From NCBI RefSeq assembly GCF_003143855.1, contig NZ_QFRK01000012.1, positions 26,215 to 90,214 of the forward strand: 64,000 nt of DNA, read 5' to 3'. Under the pieces are notes generated by a model. That model saw nothing but the letters and a program-made list of their open reading frames with translations, had not been told where the DNA came from and did no database searches. This document shows positions 52,021 to 60,291 of the stretch, piece by piece; within the stretch, counting starts at the first letter, position 1; each line of letters starts with the position of its first letter. Origin of the DNA: Streptomyces sp. NWU339 (GTDB lineage: Bacteria; Actinomycetota; Actinomycetes; Streptomycetales; Streptomycetaceae). Both the position numbers and the translations under genes were made by a program.

Positions 52021-52859
52021 TCGACGGTGACCGGCGGAGGGCGTCGATCACCGCTGATTCCTCGCCCTCCGACAGGGCCACCCGGACGTCGGGAAAGCTC
52101 GCCGTGTGCGGTGCCGGGGCGGGAGCCCGTGCCCACGGGCATGACATACCTGTCCCATGGCGCGAGCACTTCGGCTGCCACTGTCCGAATGCCGCTCGGT
52201 TGAGCGCTCATGTGACACTCTCCCGCCGACTGCTCACGCTTTTCCACGAGGTATCCGCCTCCGACCGCCCCGCAGCCTCGGGACCGCCGGTCAGTCCTCC
52301 CGTTCGGTCCGTTCGCGGCAGTCCAGCGGGTAGTTGCAGCCGCTCCGGTGTCGACGCCCGTACGGAACGGGATGCCGTCGCTGTCGATGTGCGCCGTGCC
52401 GCCGGTCAAGCCGATGGTGTTGTTGCCGTGAGCGCCACGCTGCTGGATCGCGTGAGTGATCTGGTGACTGATGCAGCCCGCCTGAGTCACAGCAGGGCCG
52501 GTCTCATCCGGAGAGGGGGGTCGCCGCGGTCCGCTCGGTCGGGACCGGGATCCGGCCCATCGCGATGGGAGCGCAAGCGCAGCGCTGAGCGGCAAGGCGC
52601 CCTCTGTCTGCTTCTCCCCTTTCGGTCAGGTTTGCTCGTCGTTTCACTTGACGGCTGACTTGGTTGCCGAAAGTGCCGTTGGGACGGGTGGGTACCCTTT
52701 TGAATCTCGCATCATTTCTCTGCGCTTGCCACGTTCCGCCGGTGACGTGGGAGGATTCTTCTGCTGTTCCCCCAGTGGGAATTGAACGGGAGTTGAGTGA
52801 TCGTTTTCGTGGTAGAGTTTCAATGAATTCGCAGGACGCCACGAAAAAAGGGGAATGGC
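52021..52859. other. 839-bp stretch without a supported gene
   Basis: No convincing reading frame. A minus-strand reading near 52360-52500 (HQITHAIQQRGAHGNNTIGL, then TGGTAHIDSDGIPFRTG) is protein-like and may be a gene remnant. GC drops towards 52.8 kb, where the next gene begins. Confidence 0.4.
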
Positions 52860-53459
52860 GTGAACACCGAGAAGGTCACGGCTCGACGTCTTACGGCCGA
52901 AGAGGTTTCGGAGTTGAGTCTCCAGGACGGAATCTTCGTCTCGGCGGAGATGGACGGCCTTCCTCTCGACTGCTACGCCCCGGCTTCCCTTACGAAGCCG
53001 GGCAAGAATTTTGAGGGAGGGTCCTTCGCCGCGAGGACGATATTCGGTCAGGAGATCAGTGTTCTCCCGGACAATGCCGAAGAGCCCGGGATCTGGGTTG
53101 CCGACGAGGCAGGTGAAGAAATCGAGGTTCTTCAGAATGCGGGCGTCCTCCTGAATCTCGCCCTCTTCGTACCCAACGGGAACAAGGAATCTCTGGAGGC
53201 GCTCTACTCCGCCGCCCGGGAAGCCTTCGGCGCGGGGATCGTTCAGCGCTGGAGCGAGGAGGTCGTCACGGTGCCGGATGTCAAGGTCGACTTGTTCGAG
53301 GAGCCGGCCCGGGGGCGGAAGAACGCGAACAGTCAGAACCGTGACCGCCGTGCCTTGGACATCTACCCGACCCGAGTGCGCTTCATGGAGCCCAGTGATG
53401 GCTGGAGGTTCGTTGTCGAACCGCACAAAGAGATCGTCGATGAGACACCGACGATCTGA
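52860..53459 (+). CDS. Orphan protein of lower GC content
   Basis: The 199-residue acidic protein starts MNTEKVTARRLTAEEVSELS at GTG 52860 with GGGGAA upstream. It has mixed alpha/beta composition (GIFVSAEMDGLPLDCYAPAS, FAARTIFGQEISVLPDN, LLNLALFVPNGNKESLEALY), no signal peptide and no membrane helix. Codons with A or T in third position are clearly more frequent than in neighbouring genes, indicating recent transfer. No family was recognised. A Rho-independent-type terminator follows. Confidence 0.7.
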   Translation: MNTEKVTARRLTAEEVSELSLQDGIFVSAEMDGLPLDCYAPASLTKPGKNFEGGSFAARTIFGQEISVLPDNAEEPGIWVADEAGEEIEVLQNAGVLLNLALFVPNGNKESLEALYSAAREAFGAGIVQRWSEEVVTVPDVKVDLFEEPARGRKNANSQNRDRRALDIYPTRVRFMEPSDGWRFVVEPHKEIVDETPTI

Positions 53460-53491
53460 CCTGGTGGCAGGTTAGCCTCGGTCTTTCGCGG

Positions 53492-53517
53492 GAGCCCGTC
53501 AGCTTGCTGGCGGGCTC
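53492..53517 (+). terminator. Rho-independent-type terminator
   Basis: GAGCCCGTCAGC pairs with GCTGGCGGGCTC (one G-T pair) and is followed by TTCTTCTT, the only T-rich hairpin tail noticed in the window. Confidence 0.75.
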
Positions 53518-53670
53518 TTCTTCGTCTGTCGGGGTCAGCCGTTGATGTCGTTCACCATGCGCGGCCTTGACGGATGCGACCCGTCGGTCACTCAGCAGGC
53601 TGGGGAGGCAGCCCGGAGCTGTTCGCGCCGATGCCGGGCGAAGGTGTCGACGGCATGTCGGGGAAGTGCG

Positions 53671-53988
53671 TCACGCTTCTTCCAGGGCTTCCCCGAACTC
53701 GCGCAGCACTTTGCCGTGGCGGCTGCGGGCGAGTTCGTGCCCGACGCCTATGGCGAGCGCGATGGGCCAGTCAATGAGTTCGAGTGCCGCGAGGAAGCCG
53801 AGGCCCGCGAGGAATGCGAGCTGGTCCCCGGGCGGCAGTTCGAGCCGCCGGTCGCCTATGCGGACGGTCATCGTATTGCCTGAGACGACGTGTTCAGCCG
53901 CGGCGCGGGGCCCGTGGGGCCTCGTGATCGGAATCGGCGCACCGGAAGGCGCGGTGCCGGGGGCCGTCCCGCTTGCTTGCGTGGTCAT
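53671..53988 (-). CDS. Small single-pass membrane protein
   Basis: The 105-residue protein has a Thr/Pro-rich N-terminus, a segment MTVRIGDRRLELPPGDQ, a hydrophobic helix (AFLAGLGFLAALELIDWPIA, then LAIGVGHELARSRHG) and an acidic end. It resembles small uncharacterised Streptomyces membrane proteins. ATG 53988. There is no operon partner. Confidence 0.62.
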   Translation of the reverse strand: MTTQASGTAPGTAPSGAPIPITRPHGPRAAAEHVVSGNTMTVRIGDRRLELPPGDQLAFLAGLGFLAALELIDWPIALAIGVGHELARSRHGKVLREFGEALEEA

Positions 53989-54265
53989 GTCGTATTCCGT
54001 TTCATCGGCCGGTGCCGGGCATCCGCTCGATGTCCTTCTTCCACGCTATCTCCGTACGGTCTGGTGCTCTGGTTCGGAAGAGCGCGTAACCGGATGCGGC
54101 GTGACCTGTCGCGACGCCGGCCTGCGTGTTTCCGGACGGCGCTCTGTTGTTTCCCGGGGCTCCCCGCTGCTCCCCGTTCCGTCGGGCGCGTCATCGGCAG
54201 TCGAGCGGCGTTCGGGGTGATCGCCGGCGTCCGCCTCCGTACGCGTTCGTCCACCGCGGTTGCTG

Positions 54266-54616
54266 TCAGCTGCTGGTGTTCGCTTCTCGGCGGCGGAACA
54301 AGTGTCGGGTGCCGCGCACGAAGAGGACGAACACCGTCCGGACGGCCATGAACACGGTGGTGAGGGCGAGCGCACGGGCGATCACATCAGAGACCGTGGT
54401 CCAAGGATCGGGTACACCGAGGAGGAGCGGGAGCTCTGCGACCGCTACGGTCAGCCCGAACATGAACGGCAGCCACTCCCAGTGGGTCCGTGAGCCCCAC
54501 CTCACTGCTGTCTGCCGCCTGTGCCGACGCCGACGGGTTGCCCGGCTGAGGATGACGCTCAGGGCGATCATCGAAACGGGCGCCCACAGGTCCCACCAGT
54601 GCACGGTGAGCTGCAC
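54266..54616 (-). CDS. Small three-helix membrane protein
   Basis: The 116-residue protein has helices WDLWAPVSMIALSVILSRA, LPFMFGLTVAVAELPLLLGV and ARALALTTVFMAVRTVFVLF with basic loops (RRRRHRRQ) and an Arg-rich tail. GTG 54616 has GGGGGAGGAG upstream. Function unknown. Confidence 0.62.
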   Translation of the reverse strand: MQLTVHWWDLWAPVSMIALSVILSRATRRRRHRRQTAVRWGSRTHWEWLPFMFGLTVAVAELPLLLGVPDPWTTVSDVIARALALTTVFMAVRTVFVLFVRGTRHLFRRREANTSS

Positions 54617-55074
54617 CGCTCCTCCCCCTGCGGTTCTGAGGCCTGTCTGTACGGGCGGTGAGCCTATCGCGCGGTCGGCGGAGCGGCTTCGGCGCGAGTG
54701 ATCATGGCCCCGTGAGCTTCCGGAACGCCGGGCAGCCTGTGGGCCTGTCCGTCACTGACTTCGGCGTTGTGAGGTCAGGGCGGTGTTCACGAGCGGGTGA
54801 GTGGTCGCCATCGGTCGTCGTGGGCCGCTGTAGAGCGGCCTCGGACGACTCAGGGACTGCCCGACCTTGACCGGTGCGGGACCACGTTCGGCTGACGACG
54901 GCCACCTTCGAGGTGACCCGTCTGAACCTCAGCCGACGACAGTCAGCCACGCCGACGGAGAAGTCACCGGACTGACCGCGGATCTTCAGCAAATGTGGCC
55001 CAGGCCTCAACGGGGGCAACTGGACCCACAGACCGCAATCTACGGTCAGCACGGTTCCATCCCATCCGGTGCGG
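54617..55074. other. Intergenic region without a recognised gene
   Basis: About 460 nt. Minus-strand readings across it look chance-like. No hairpin or promoter was identified with confidence. Confidence 0.35.
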
Positions 55075-55428
55075 TCAAGCCCGGTTGATCCGGGCAGCGA
55101 TCCCATGACCGATCAGCAAATAGATAACGGCCGGGAGACCGTAATTGAGAGCAACGCGCAGGCCTTCTGTGTCCATCGTGAAAATGTCTCGTGCCCATCC
55201 GGAGAGCCAGTCCGCCGTTCCGTGCACGAATTCAACGAAGGGATTCGCCTGGTTCGCGTCGAGCAGGTAGAGCACGATCCACAGGCCCAGCAGACCTGCC
55301 GCAACGTCGGCGATCGTGCAGATCGTGAGGGCTGCGCGCCGTGCAGTGGCCTCGTTGCGCGCGGTGCGGTCGGGCCTCGGGGGCTGGTCGTACGCCTGGT
55401 ACCCGGCAGCCGGGTCGATGTTGTTCAC
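55075..55428 (-). CDS. Small membrane protein, unknown
   Basis: The 117-residue protein starts at GTG 55428 (MNNIDPAAGYQAYDQPPRPD), with a short Pro-rich N-terminus, a basic patch, a helix (ICTIADVAAGLLGLWIVLYL), an extracellular-type loop with FVEFVHGTADWLSGW, and a final helix (LPAVIYLLIGHGIAARI). Function unknown. Upstream in-frame sequence to 55512 is Arg-rich and probably non-coding. Confidence 0.62.
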   Translation of the reverse strand: MNNIDPAAGYQAYDQPPRPDRTARNEATARRAALTICTIADVAAGLLGLWIVLYLLDANQANPFVEFVHGTADWLSGWARDIFTMDTEGLRVALNYGLPAVIYLLIGHGIAARINRA

Positions 55429-55859
55429 AACAATTTCCGATCTGACGCTGTTCTGTCGGCAGGGCCGGCCCAGGGAGCGAGATTTCAGCCTCGGCTTGTG
55501 GCCTGTTTCCACATAGCTCTGCGTCGTGCGAGCGCCATTGCGTTACACGCGGTTTGCTGCAGCACCACATATGGCAGCCTGTTCGGGCACGTACCTAAAT
55601 GTTTGCCAGCGAGGTACATTTCGGGCCGCATGGAAAAGCCGTCCAGACATGACCGTCCCTGCGTAGAACTCGTCACACGATCTTGTTGAGGTTCCCTGGA
55701 CGGGGGTGACCGGTCTGGCGATTCGACCGTGGCGGGTGGCCAGGACGACGCGCTGCTGCCACCGCGAAGACCTGCTCGTCGCCGGTCTCGCCAAGTCCGG
55801 CAAGCTCGCCCTCGAAGGTGTCGAGGGCTGCGTAGGACAATCGGGCGGTGAGGAGCCCC
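55429..55859. other. Intergenic region, possible decayed coding sequence
   Basis: About 430 nt. A minus-strand reading at 55673-55860 (LLTARLSYAALDTFEGELAG, ending RPGNLNKIV) is protein-like but was not identified and overlaps the start of the immunity gene. It may be a remnant. Confidence 0.3.
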
Positions 55860-56243
55860 TTGAACCGTGACCGCTCTCTCGAAGAGCTTGAACGCGACCG
55901 ATGGCCGGCCCCGGCAGCCGACGCCACCCGTCTTGCCGCTGCTGCACACGCCTTGCGGCGTCGGCCGATCGGCGAGCTGACCGTCGAGGACATGCGTTTG
56001 TTGATCGGGCAGGACATAGGACTGCCCTATCTCCTGCCACTGGCACTGGAGGTGCTGCGGGACAACCCGATGGCAGAGGGGGACATGTACGAAGGTGATC
56101 TGCTGTCCGCAGTCCTCACCAGGAACCCGGCGGTCTGGACCGGTTCTTCCGAACTGGACCGAGAGCTTCGCGTGATCGTCTCAGAGTTGACCGACCTGCC
56201 GCCTGACCTGCGACAGAAGGCTGAGCGGTTCCTGGCTTCATGA
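55860..56243 (+). CDS. CdiI-family contact-dependent inhibition immunity protein
   Basis: The 127-residue protein (MNRDRSLEELERDRWPAPAA, RRRPIGELTVEDMRLLIGQD, LALEVLRDNPMAEGDMYEGD) matches the CdiI-type immunity proteins common as orphans in Streptomyces. No CdiA-like toxin is adjacent, and a role outside CDI is possible. TTG 55860 is preferred because GAGGAG ends 4 nt before it; GTG 55848 is in frame but lacks a site. Confidence 0.75.
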   Translation: MNRDRSLEELERDRWPAPAADATRLAAAAHALRRRPIGELTVEDMRLLIGQDIGLPYLLPLALEVLRDNPMAEGDMYEGDLLSAVLTRNPAVWTGSSELDRELRVIVSELTDLPPDLRQKAERFLAS

Positions 56244-56340
56244 AGCACTGACACGGGATGCTGCCCATGGACGGGCAGACCGGCGCAGTGGAGAAGCCGG
56301 GCGAGGCTTGGCGGCTCAGGGGCGGCCTCAGTGCAGCGAG

Positions 56341-56379
56341 AAGCCCCCTGCCGGCGGAAGAACCGCAGGCAAGGGGCCT
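56341..56379 (-). terminator. Terminator of gpmA
   Basis: Arms AAGCCCCCTGCCGGCGG (56341-56357) and CCGCAGGCAAGGGGCCT (56363-56379) pair with few mismatches, right after the gpmA stop on the minus strand. Confidence 0.65.
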
Positions 56380-56391
56380 ACTCGTGCGGGC

Positions 56392-57153
56392 TTACTTCTT
56401 CTTGCCCTGGTTCTTGACCGCCTCGATGGCGGCCGCGGCCGCGTTCGGGTCGAGGTAGGTGCCGCCGGGGATGACCGGCTTGAAGTCGGCGTCGAGCTCG
56501 TAGGAGAGGGGGATGCCCGTCGGGATGTTCAGGCCCGCGATGTCGGCGTCGGAGATGCCGTCGAGGTGCTTGACCAGGGCGCGCAGGCTGTTGCCGTGGG
56601 CGGCGACCAGGACCGTGCGGTTGGCCAGGAGGTCGGGGACGATCGAGTCGAACCAGTACGGGAGCATCCGGACGACGACGTCCTTCAGGCACTCCGTGCG
56701 CGGGCGCAGCTCCGGCGGGAGGGTCGCGTAGCGCGGGTCGTGGAACTGGGAGTACTCGGCCTCGGTGTCCAGCGGGGGCGGCGGGGTGTCGTAGGAGCGG
56801 CGCCACAGCATGAACTGCTCCTCGCCGAACTCCGCGAGGGTCTGCGCCTTGTCCTTGCCCTGGAGGGCGCCGTAGTGGCGCTCGTTCAGGCGCCAGCTGC
56901 GGCTGACCGGGATCCAGAGGCGGTCGGCGGACTCCAGCGCCAGCTGCGCGGTGCGGATGGCGCGCTTCTGGAGGGACGTGTGGACCACGTCGGGCAGCAG
57001 GCCGGCTTCCTTGAGCAGCTCACCGCCGCGCGTCGCCTCCTTCTCGCCCTTCGGAGTGAGGTTGACGTCCACCCAGCCGGTGAACAGGTTCTTCGCGTTC
57101 CAATCGCTCTCGCCGTGGCGGAGGAGGATCAGCTTGTACGGTGCGTCGGCCAT
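56392..57153 (-). CDS. gpmA: 2,3-bisphosphoglycerate-dependent phosphoglycerate mutase
   Basis: The 253-residue glycolytic enzyme interconverts 3- and 2-phosphoglycerate. It has the histidine-phosphatase motif LILLRHGESDWN (phospho-His), the WRLNERHYGALQGKDKA block and the second His in LVAAHGNSLRAL. It ends with a Lys tail (NQGKKK). ATG 57153. It is divergent from the MFS gene. In S. coelicolor it lies close to mshA; here about 15 kb of accessory genes intervene. Confidence 0.95.
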   Translation of the reverse strand: MADAPYKLILLRHGESDWNAKNLFTGWVDVNLTPKGEKEATRGGELLKEAGLLPDVVHTSLQKRAIRTAQLALESADRLWIPVSRSWRLNERHYGALQGKDKAQTLAEFGEEQFMLWRRSYDTPPPPLDTEAEYSQFHDPRYATLPPELRPRTECLKDVVVRMLPYWFDSIVPDLLANRTVLVAAHGNSLRALVKHLDGISDADIAGLNIPTGIPLSYELDADFKPVIPGGTYLDPNAAAAAIEAVKNQGKKK

Positions 57154-57300
57154 GGGTCCGAGCGTAATCGAAGCCGCGAGCGGGCCGTGCCCCCGCTCGA
57201 TGGGCGGACGGTCGGCGGGACCCGTTAATCGAGTGGTGGACTCCTCCGGCTCCTTTGTAAGGTGTGCTCGCCGTTTCAGGTGCTTACCTCGGGGGGTTGC

Positions 57301-58584
57301 GTGGTGTCCGTCGTCCGTGTCCGGCGTGCGGTGCGGGAGACCGTGTCCGGGTTGCCCTCGGCGTTCTGGTGGCTGTGGACCAGCACCCTCGTCAACCGGC
57401 TCGGTGCCTTCGTCGCCACCTTCATGGCGCTCTACCTCACCCTCGACCGCGGCTACTCCGCCACCTACGCCGGTCTCGTCGCCGCCGTGCACGGCCTCGG
57501 CGGGGTGATCTCCTCGCTGGGCGCCGGGGTGATGACCGACCGGATCGGCCGGCGGCCCACGCTGCTCATCGCGCAGGCCTCCACCGCCGTGTCCGTGGCG
57601 GCCCTCGGCTTCGTGCGCGACCCCGTCTCCATCGCCGCCGTCGCCTTCCTCGTCGGCATGGCCAGCAACGCGTCCCGGCCCGCCGTCCAGGCGATGATGG
57701 CCGACATCGTCCGGCCCGAGGACCGCATCCGCGCCTTCTCCCTCAACTACTGGGCCATCAACCTCGGCTTCGCCGTCTCCGCCACGGCCGCCGGGTTCAT
57801 CGCCGAGTACAGCTACCTCGCCGGGTTCCTCATCGAGGCCGCGATGACCATGGTGTGCGCCGTCGTCGTCTTCGTGAAGCTCCCCGAGTCGAAGCCCGTG
57901 CGGAGTGCCGAGGAGGCGCGGGAGGACTCCGTGGGGCTGGGGACCGTCCTGCGGGACGGGCGGTTCATGGGGGTCGTCGGGCTCTCCTTCCTCGTCGCGC
58001 TGATCTTCATGCAGGGGTCCGTCGGACTGCCCGTCGCGATGGGCGCGGCCGGGTTCACCCCGGCCGACTACGGCATGGCCATCGCGGTCAACGGTGTGCT
58101 GATCGTCGCGCTGCAGATTCCGGTGACCCGGTTCATCGAGCACCGGGACCCCGGACGACTGCTGGTGATCTCCTCGCTCCTCGCCGGGTACGGCTTCGGC
58201 CTCACCGCCTTCGCCGGGTCGGTCGGCGTCTTCGCCCTCACCGTCTGCGTGTGGACGCTCGCCGAGATCGTCAACGCGCCCACCCAGACCGGGCTGGTCG
58301 TCCAGCTGTCGCCGGCCCACGGACGCGGGCGCTACCAGGGCATGTACACCATGTCCTGGGCCGTCGCCGCGCTGGTCGCCCCACTGATGTCGGGGTTCGT
58401 CATCGACCGGTTCGGGGCGCGGTGGCTGTGGGGCCTGTGCGCCGTCATCGGCACCGTGGCCGGACTCGGGTACGGGCTGCTGATGCGCCGCCTGTCGGCC
58501 GAGGAGACCGCGACCGGCGCGGGGAAGGCCGGCGGGGGCAAGGCCGACGGGGTGCAGCAGACGCCGGAGGTCAGTGCTCCCTGA
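57301..58584 (+). CDS. MFS transporter
   Basis: The roughly 427-residue protein has 12 predicted transmembrane helices, with the MFS loop 2-3 motif GVMTDRIGRRPTLLI and a central cytoplasmic loop (KLPESKPVRSAEEAREDSVG). It resembles MdtH-like drug/H+ antiporters; substrate unknown. GTG 57301 or 57304 follows a G-rich site; an in-frame GTG at 57262 would add 13 residues. The C-terminus is Gly/Lys-rich. It is divergent from gpmA. Confidence 0.9.
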   Translation: MVSVVRVRRAVRETVSGLPSAFWWLWTSTLVNRLGAFVATFMALYLTLDRGYSATYAGLVAAVHGLGGVISSLGAGVMTDRIGRRPTLLIAQASTAVSVAALGFVRDPVSIAAVAFLVGMASNASRPAVQAMMADIVRPEDRIRAFSLNYWAINLGFAVSATAAGFIAEYSYLAGFLIEAAMTMVCAVVVFVKLPESKPVRSAEEAREDSVGLGTVLRDGRFMGVVGLSFLVALIFMQGSVGLPVAMGAAGFTPADYGMAIAVNGVLIVALQIPVTRFIEHRDPGRLLVISSLLAGYGFGLTAFAGSVGVFALTVCVWTLAEIVNAPTQTGLVVQLSPAHGRGRYQGMYTMSWAVAALVAPLMSGFVIDRFGARWLWGLCAVIGTVAGLGYGLLMRRLSAEETATGAGKAGGGKADGVQQTPEVSAP

Positions 58585-58616
58585 GGGGCGCCGCCTCCGG
58601 CGGGGGTCGGGTCCGC

Positions 58617-58868
58617 CTACTGCACCGACAGCGGCACCGCGTGGATCTCGTCGGCCTTGTGGCCGGTGCGCTCGTGGACGCGTTGCACCGCTTCGGCGGA
58701 GGGTGCCTCCGAGAGGCAGTAGATCGTGCCGGACTCCGGGTCCGCCCAGGACTGCCGGAAGTAGACGCTCTCTTCCTCCTGTATCGCGAGGTCGGCCTCA
58801 TGCGCCTGCCGCAGCTGGTCCGCCGTGATGCCCTGCATGCCGTGGTGGATGTCCATGAACTGGGTCAC
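58617..58868 (-). CDS. DUF4242 nickel-binding-type protein
   Basis: The 83-residue ferredoxin-like-fold protein (MTQFMDIHHGMQGITADQLR, ESVYFRQSWADPESGTIYCL, EAVQRVHERTGHKADEIHAV) belongs to DUF4242, whose S. coelicolor member SCO4226 is a dimeric nickel-binding protein. Metal-ligand-type residues His, Met, Cys and Glu are present. GTG 58868 has AAGGAGG upstream. A Cys-rich small protein is encoded just upstream on the same strand, and nur lies elsewhere in the window. Confidence 0.87.
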   Translation of the reverse strand: MTQFMDIHHGMQGITADQLRQAHEADLAIQEEESVYFRQSWADPESGTIYCLSEAPSAEAVQRVHERTGHKADEIHAVPLSVQ

Positions 58869-58958
58869 GGCCTCGCACCTCCTTCCCACTCCGGGCCGTA
58901 CGTACCGACTCGGGGCGTACGTACTTCCATGCTGCGCCCGCACCGGCCGCCCGGCATG

Positions 58959-58990
58959 CCGAAGGCCCCGACGGTCGCCGGGGCCTTCGG
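58959..58990. terminator. Hairpin between the Cys-rich and DUF4242 genes
   Basis: Perfect 12-bp arms CCGAAGGCCCCG and CGGGGCCTTCGG around an 8-nt loop. It probably terminates the Cys-rich gene. Confidence 0.7.
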
Positions 58991-59031
58991 GACGGGTGTT
59001 GCAACGAGCGACGGACAACCAGTGGGCGTGC

Positions 59032-59193
59032 TCAGCACTGGCAGGGGCTGCCCGACTGGCAGCCACAGCTGCAGCCGGAGCCGCAGCCGCACGCGGCGAC
59101 CAGGGTCAGGCTCCTGATCTCGGCGGGCTGCTCCGTCTCCCGCTCCTGCGTGGGATCGGGCATCGTGCCGGGGGAGCTGGGGGAATCGGCCAT
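59032..59193 (-). CDS. Small Cys-rich protein
   Basis: The 53-residue product is MADSPSSPGTMPDPTQERET..., ending TLVAACGCGSGCSCGCQSGS then PCQC. Seven Cys in the last 17 residues, spaced C-x-C, suggest metal binding (metallothionein-like) or a modified peptide. GAGGAGG precedes ATG 59193. It is followed by a strong hairpin and then the DUF4242 metal-binding protein. Similar short Cys-tailed proteins occur in Streptomyces; function is not known to me. Confidence 0.7.
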   Translation of the reverse strand: MADSPSSPGTMPDPTQERETEQPAEIRSLTLVAACGCGSGCSCGCQSGSPCQC

Positions 59194-59320
59194 GGGTCCC
59201 TCCTCGAGACTGGCGCCGTACCTGTGCCCATTGGATGCCCGTTCCAGCGGGCGCATCAACGGCGCATTGGGGCTCATGCGCGCCCCCGGCCGATTCCCGC
59301 GCCCCCCTCACGCCGTCCGG

Positions 59321-60022
59321 TCAGGCATCCTGCGCCCCCGGCACCGGCTGGATGTCGGGCTGGATGTCCGGCTGGATCTCGTCCGCGTGCTCGCCCGTGA
59401 CCAGGTAGACCACCCGCTTGGCGACCGAGACCGCGTGGTCGGCGTAGCGCTCGTAGTAGCGGCCCAGCAGGGTCACGTCGACGGCCGTCTCGATGCCGTG
59501 CTTCCAGCGGTCGTCCATCAGGTGCTGGAAGAGGGTGCGGTGCAGCAGGTCCATCTCGTCGTCGTCCTGCTCCAGCTGGAGCGCCAGGTCGACGTCCTTG
59601 GTGATGATCACCTCGGCCGCCTTGGCCATCAGGCGCTGGGCCAGCTGGCCCATCTCCAGGATGGTCGCGTGCAGGTCCTGCGGAACCGCACGCTCCGGGA
59701 AGCGCAGCCGGGCCAGCTTCGCCACGTGCTGCGCCAGGTCGCCGGACCGCTCCAGATCGGCCGACATGCGCAGCGAGGTCACGACGATCCGCAGATCGGT
59801 CGCCACCGGCTGCTGGCGCGCCAGCAGGGCTATGGCACGGGCCTCCAGGTCGTGCTGGAGCTCGTCGACCTTCTGGTCGCCCTCGATCACGTGCTCGGCG
59901 AGCTTCAGGTCGGTGTCGAGGATGGCCGTCGTGGCGCGCCCGATCGCCGACCCGACCAGTCGGGTCATCTCCACCAGACTGTCGCCGATCGAATCCAGTT
60001 CCTCGTGGTACGCGTCCCGCAT
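59321..60022 (-). CDS. phoU: PhoU, phosphate signalling regulator
   Basis: The 233-residue all-helical protein (MRDAYHEELDSIGDSLVEMT, RIVVTSLRMSADLERSGDLA, VTLLGRYYERYADHAVSVAK) has the two PhoU metal-binding repeats (E/D-x3-D patterns in ERSGD and ERYAD). It dampens phosphate-starvation signalling by linking the Pst transporter to PhoR. GAGAGGAAC precedes ATG 60022. It is divergent from phoR-phoP across a PHO box, the normal Streptomyces arrangement. The tail carries a repeated DIQP. Confidence 0.93.
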   Translation of the reverse strand: MRDAYHEELDSIGDSLVEMTRLVGSAIGRATTAILDTDLKLAEHVIEGDQKVDELQHDLEARAIALLARQQPVATDLRIVVTSLRMSADLERSGDLAQHVAKLARLRFPERAVPQDLHATILEMGQLAQRLMAKAAEVIITKDVDLALQLEQDDDEMDLLHRTLFQHLMDDRWKHGIETAVDVTLLGRYYERYADHAVSVAKRVVYLVTGEHADEIQPDIQPDIQPVPGAQDA

Positions 60023-60186
60023 CAGGGTTCCTCTCATGCGTCTACTCGGGGCTTCGGGAGCCGGGCTCCCGCGGGGTTCCGGGGCGGGTGCTCCGCCACG
60101 CAGTCGACGGCGCGAACCCCGCGCGACCGACGGTGCGAAACCCCACGCTCCCACGCTCCGATCCTTACGCGTCCGGTTCCGCCACC

Positions 60187-60218
60187 CCAAATGAACCATC
60201 CCTGGCTCCAAGGTGAAC
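60187..60218. promoter_or_regulatory. PHO box between phoU and phoR-phoP
   Basis: On the minus strand, GTTCACCTTGG and GTTCATTTGG are spaced by 22 bp, i.e. two 11-bp direct-repeat units with a degenerate unit between. This fits the PhoP-binding direct repeat and the known autoregulation of phoRP and phoU in Streptomyces. Confidence 0.7.
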
Positions 60219-60291
60219 TCTGGGCGACGAGTGTTCGAGCTTGCCCTCTCGTGGCTGTGGCCACCGGTCGGCGCATGCCTAACCTGGACAC

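Noticed and set aside
41720..56340. Accessory block considered as an integrative element or prophage
   Set aside because: No integrase, transposase, att-like direct repeats or phage structural genes were found.
59032..59193. Cys-rich small protein considered as a lanthipeptide or thiopeptide precursor
   Set aside because: No modification, protease or export genes nearby; adjacent genes are DUF4242 and phoU. Kept as a metal-binding candidate.
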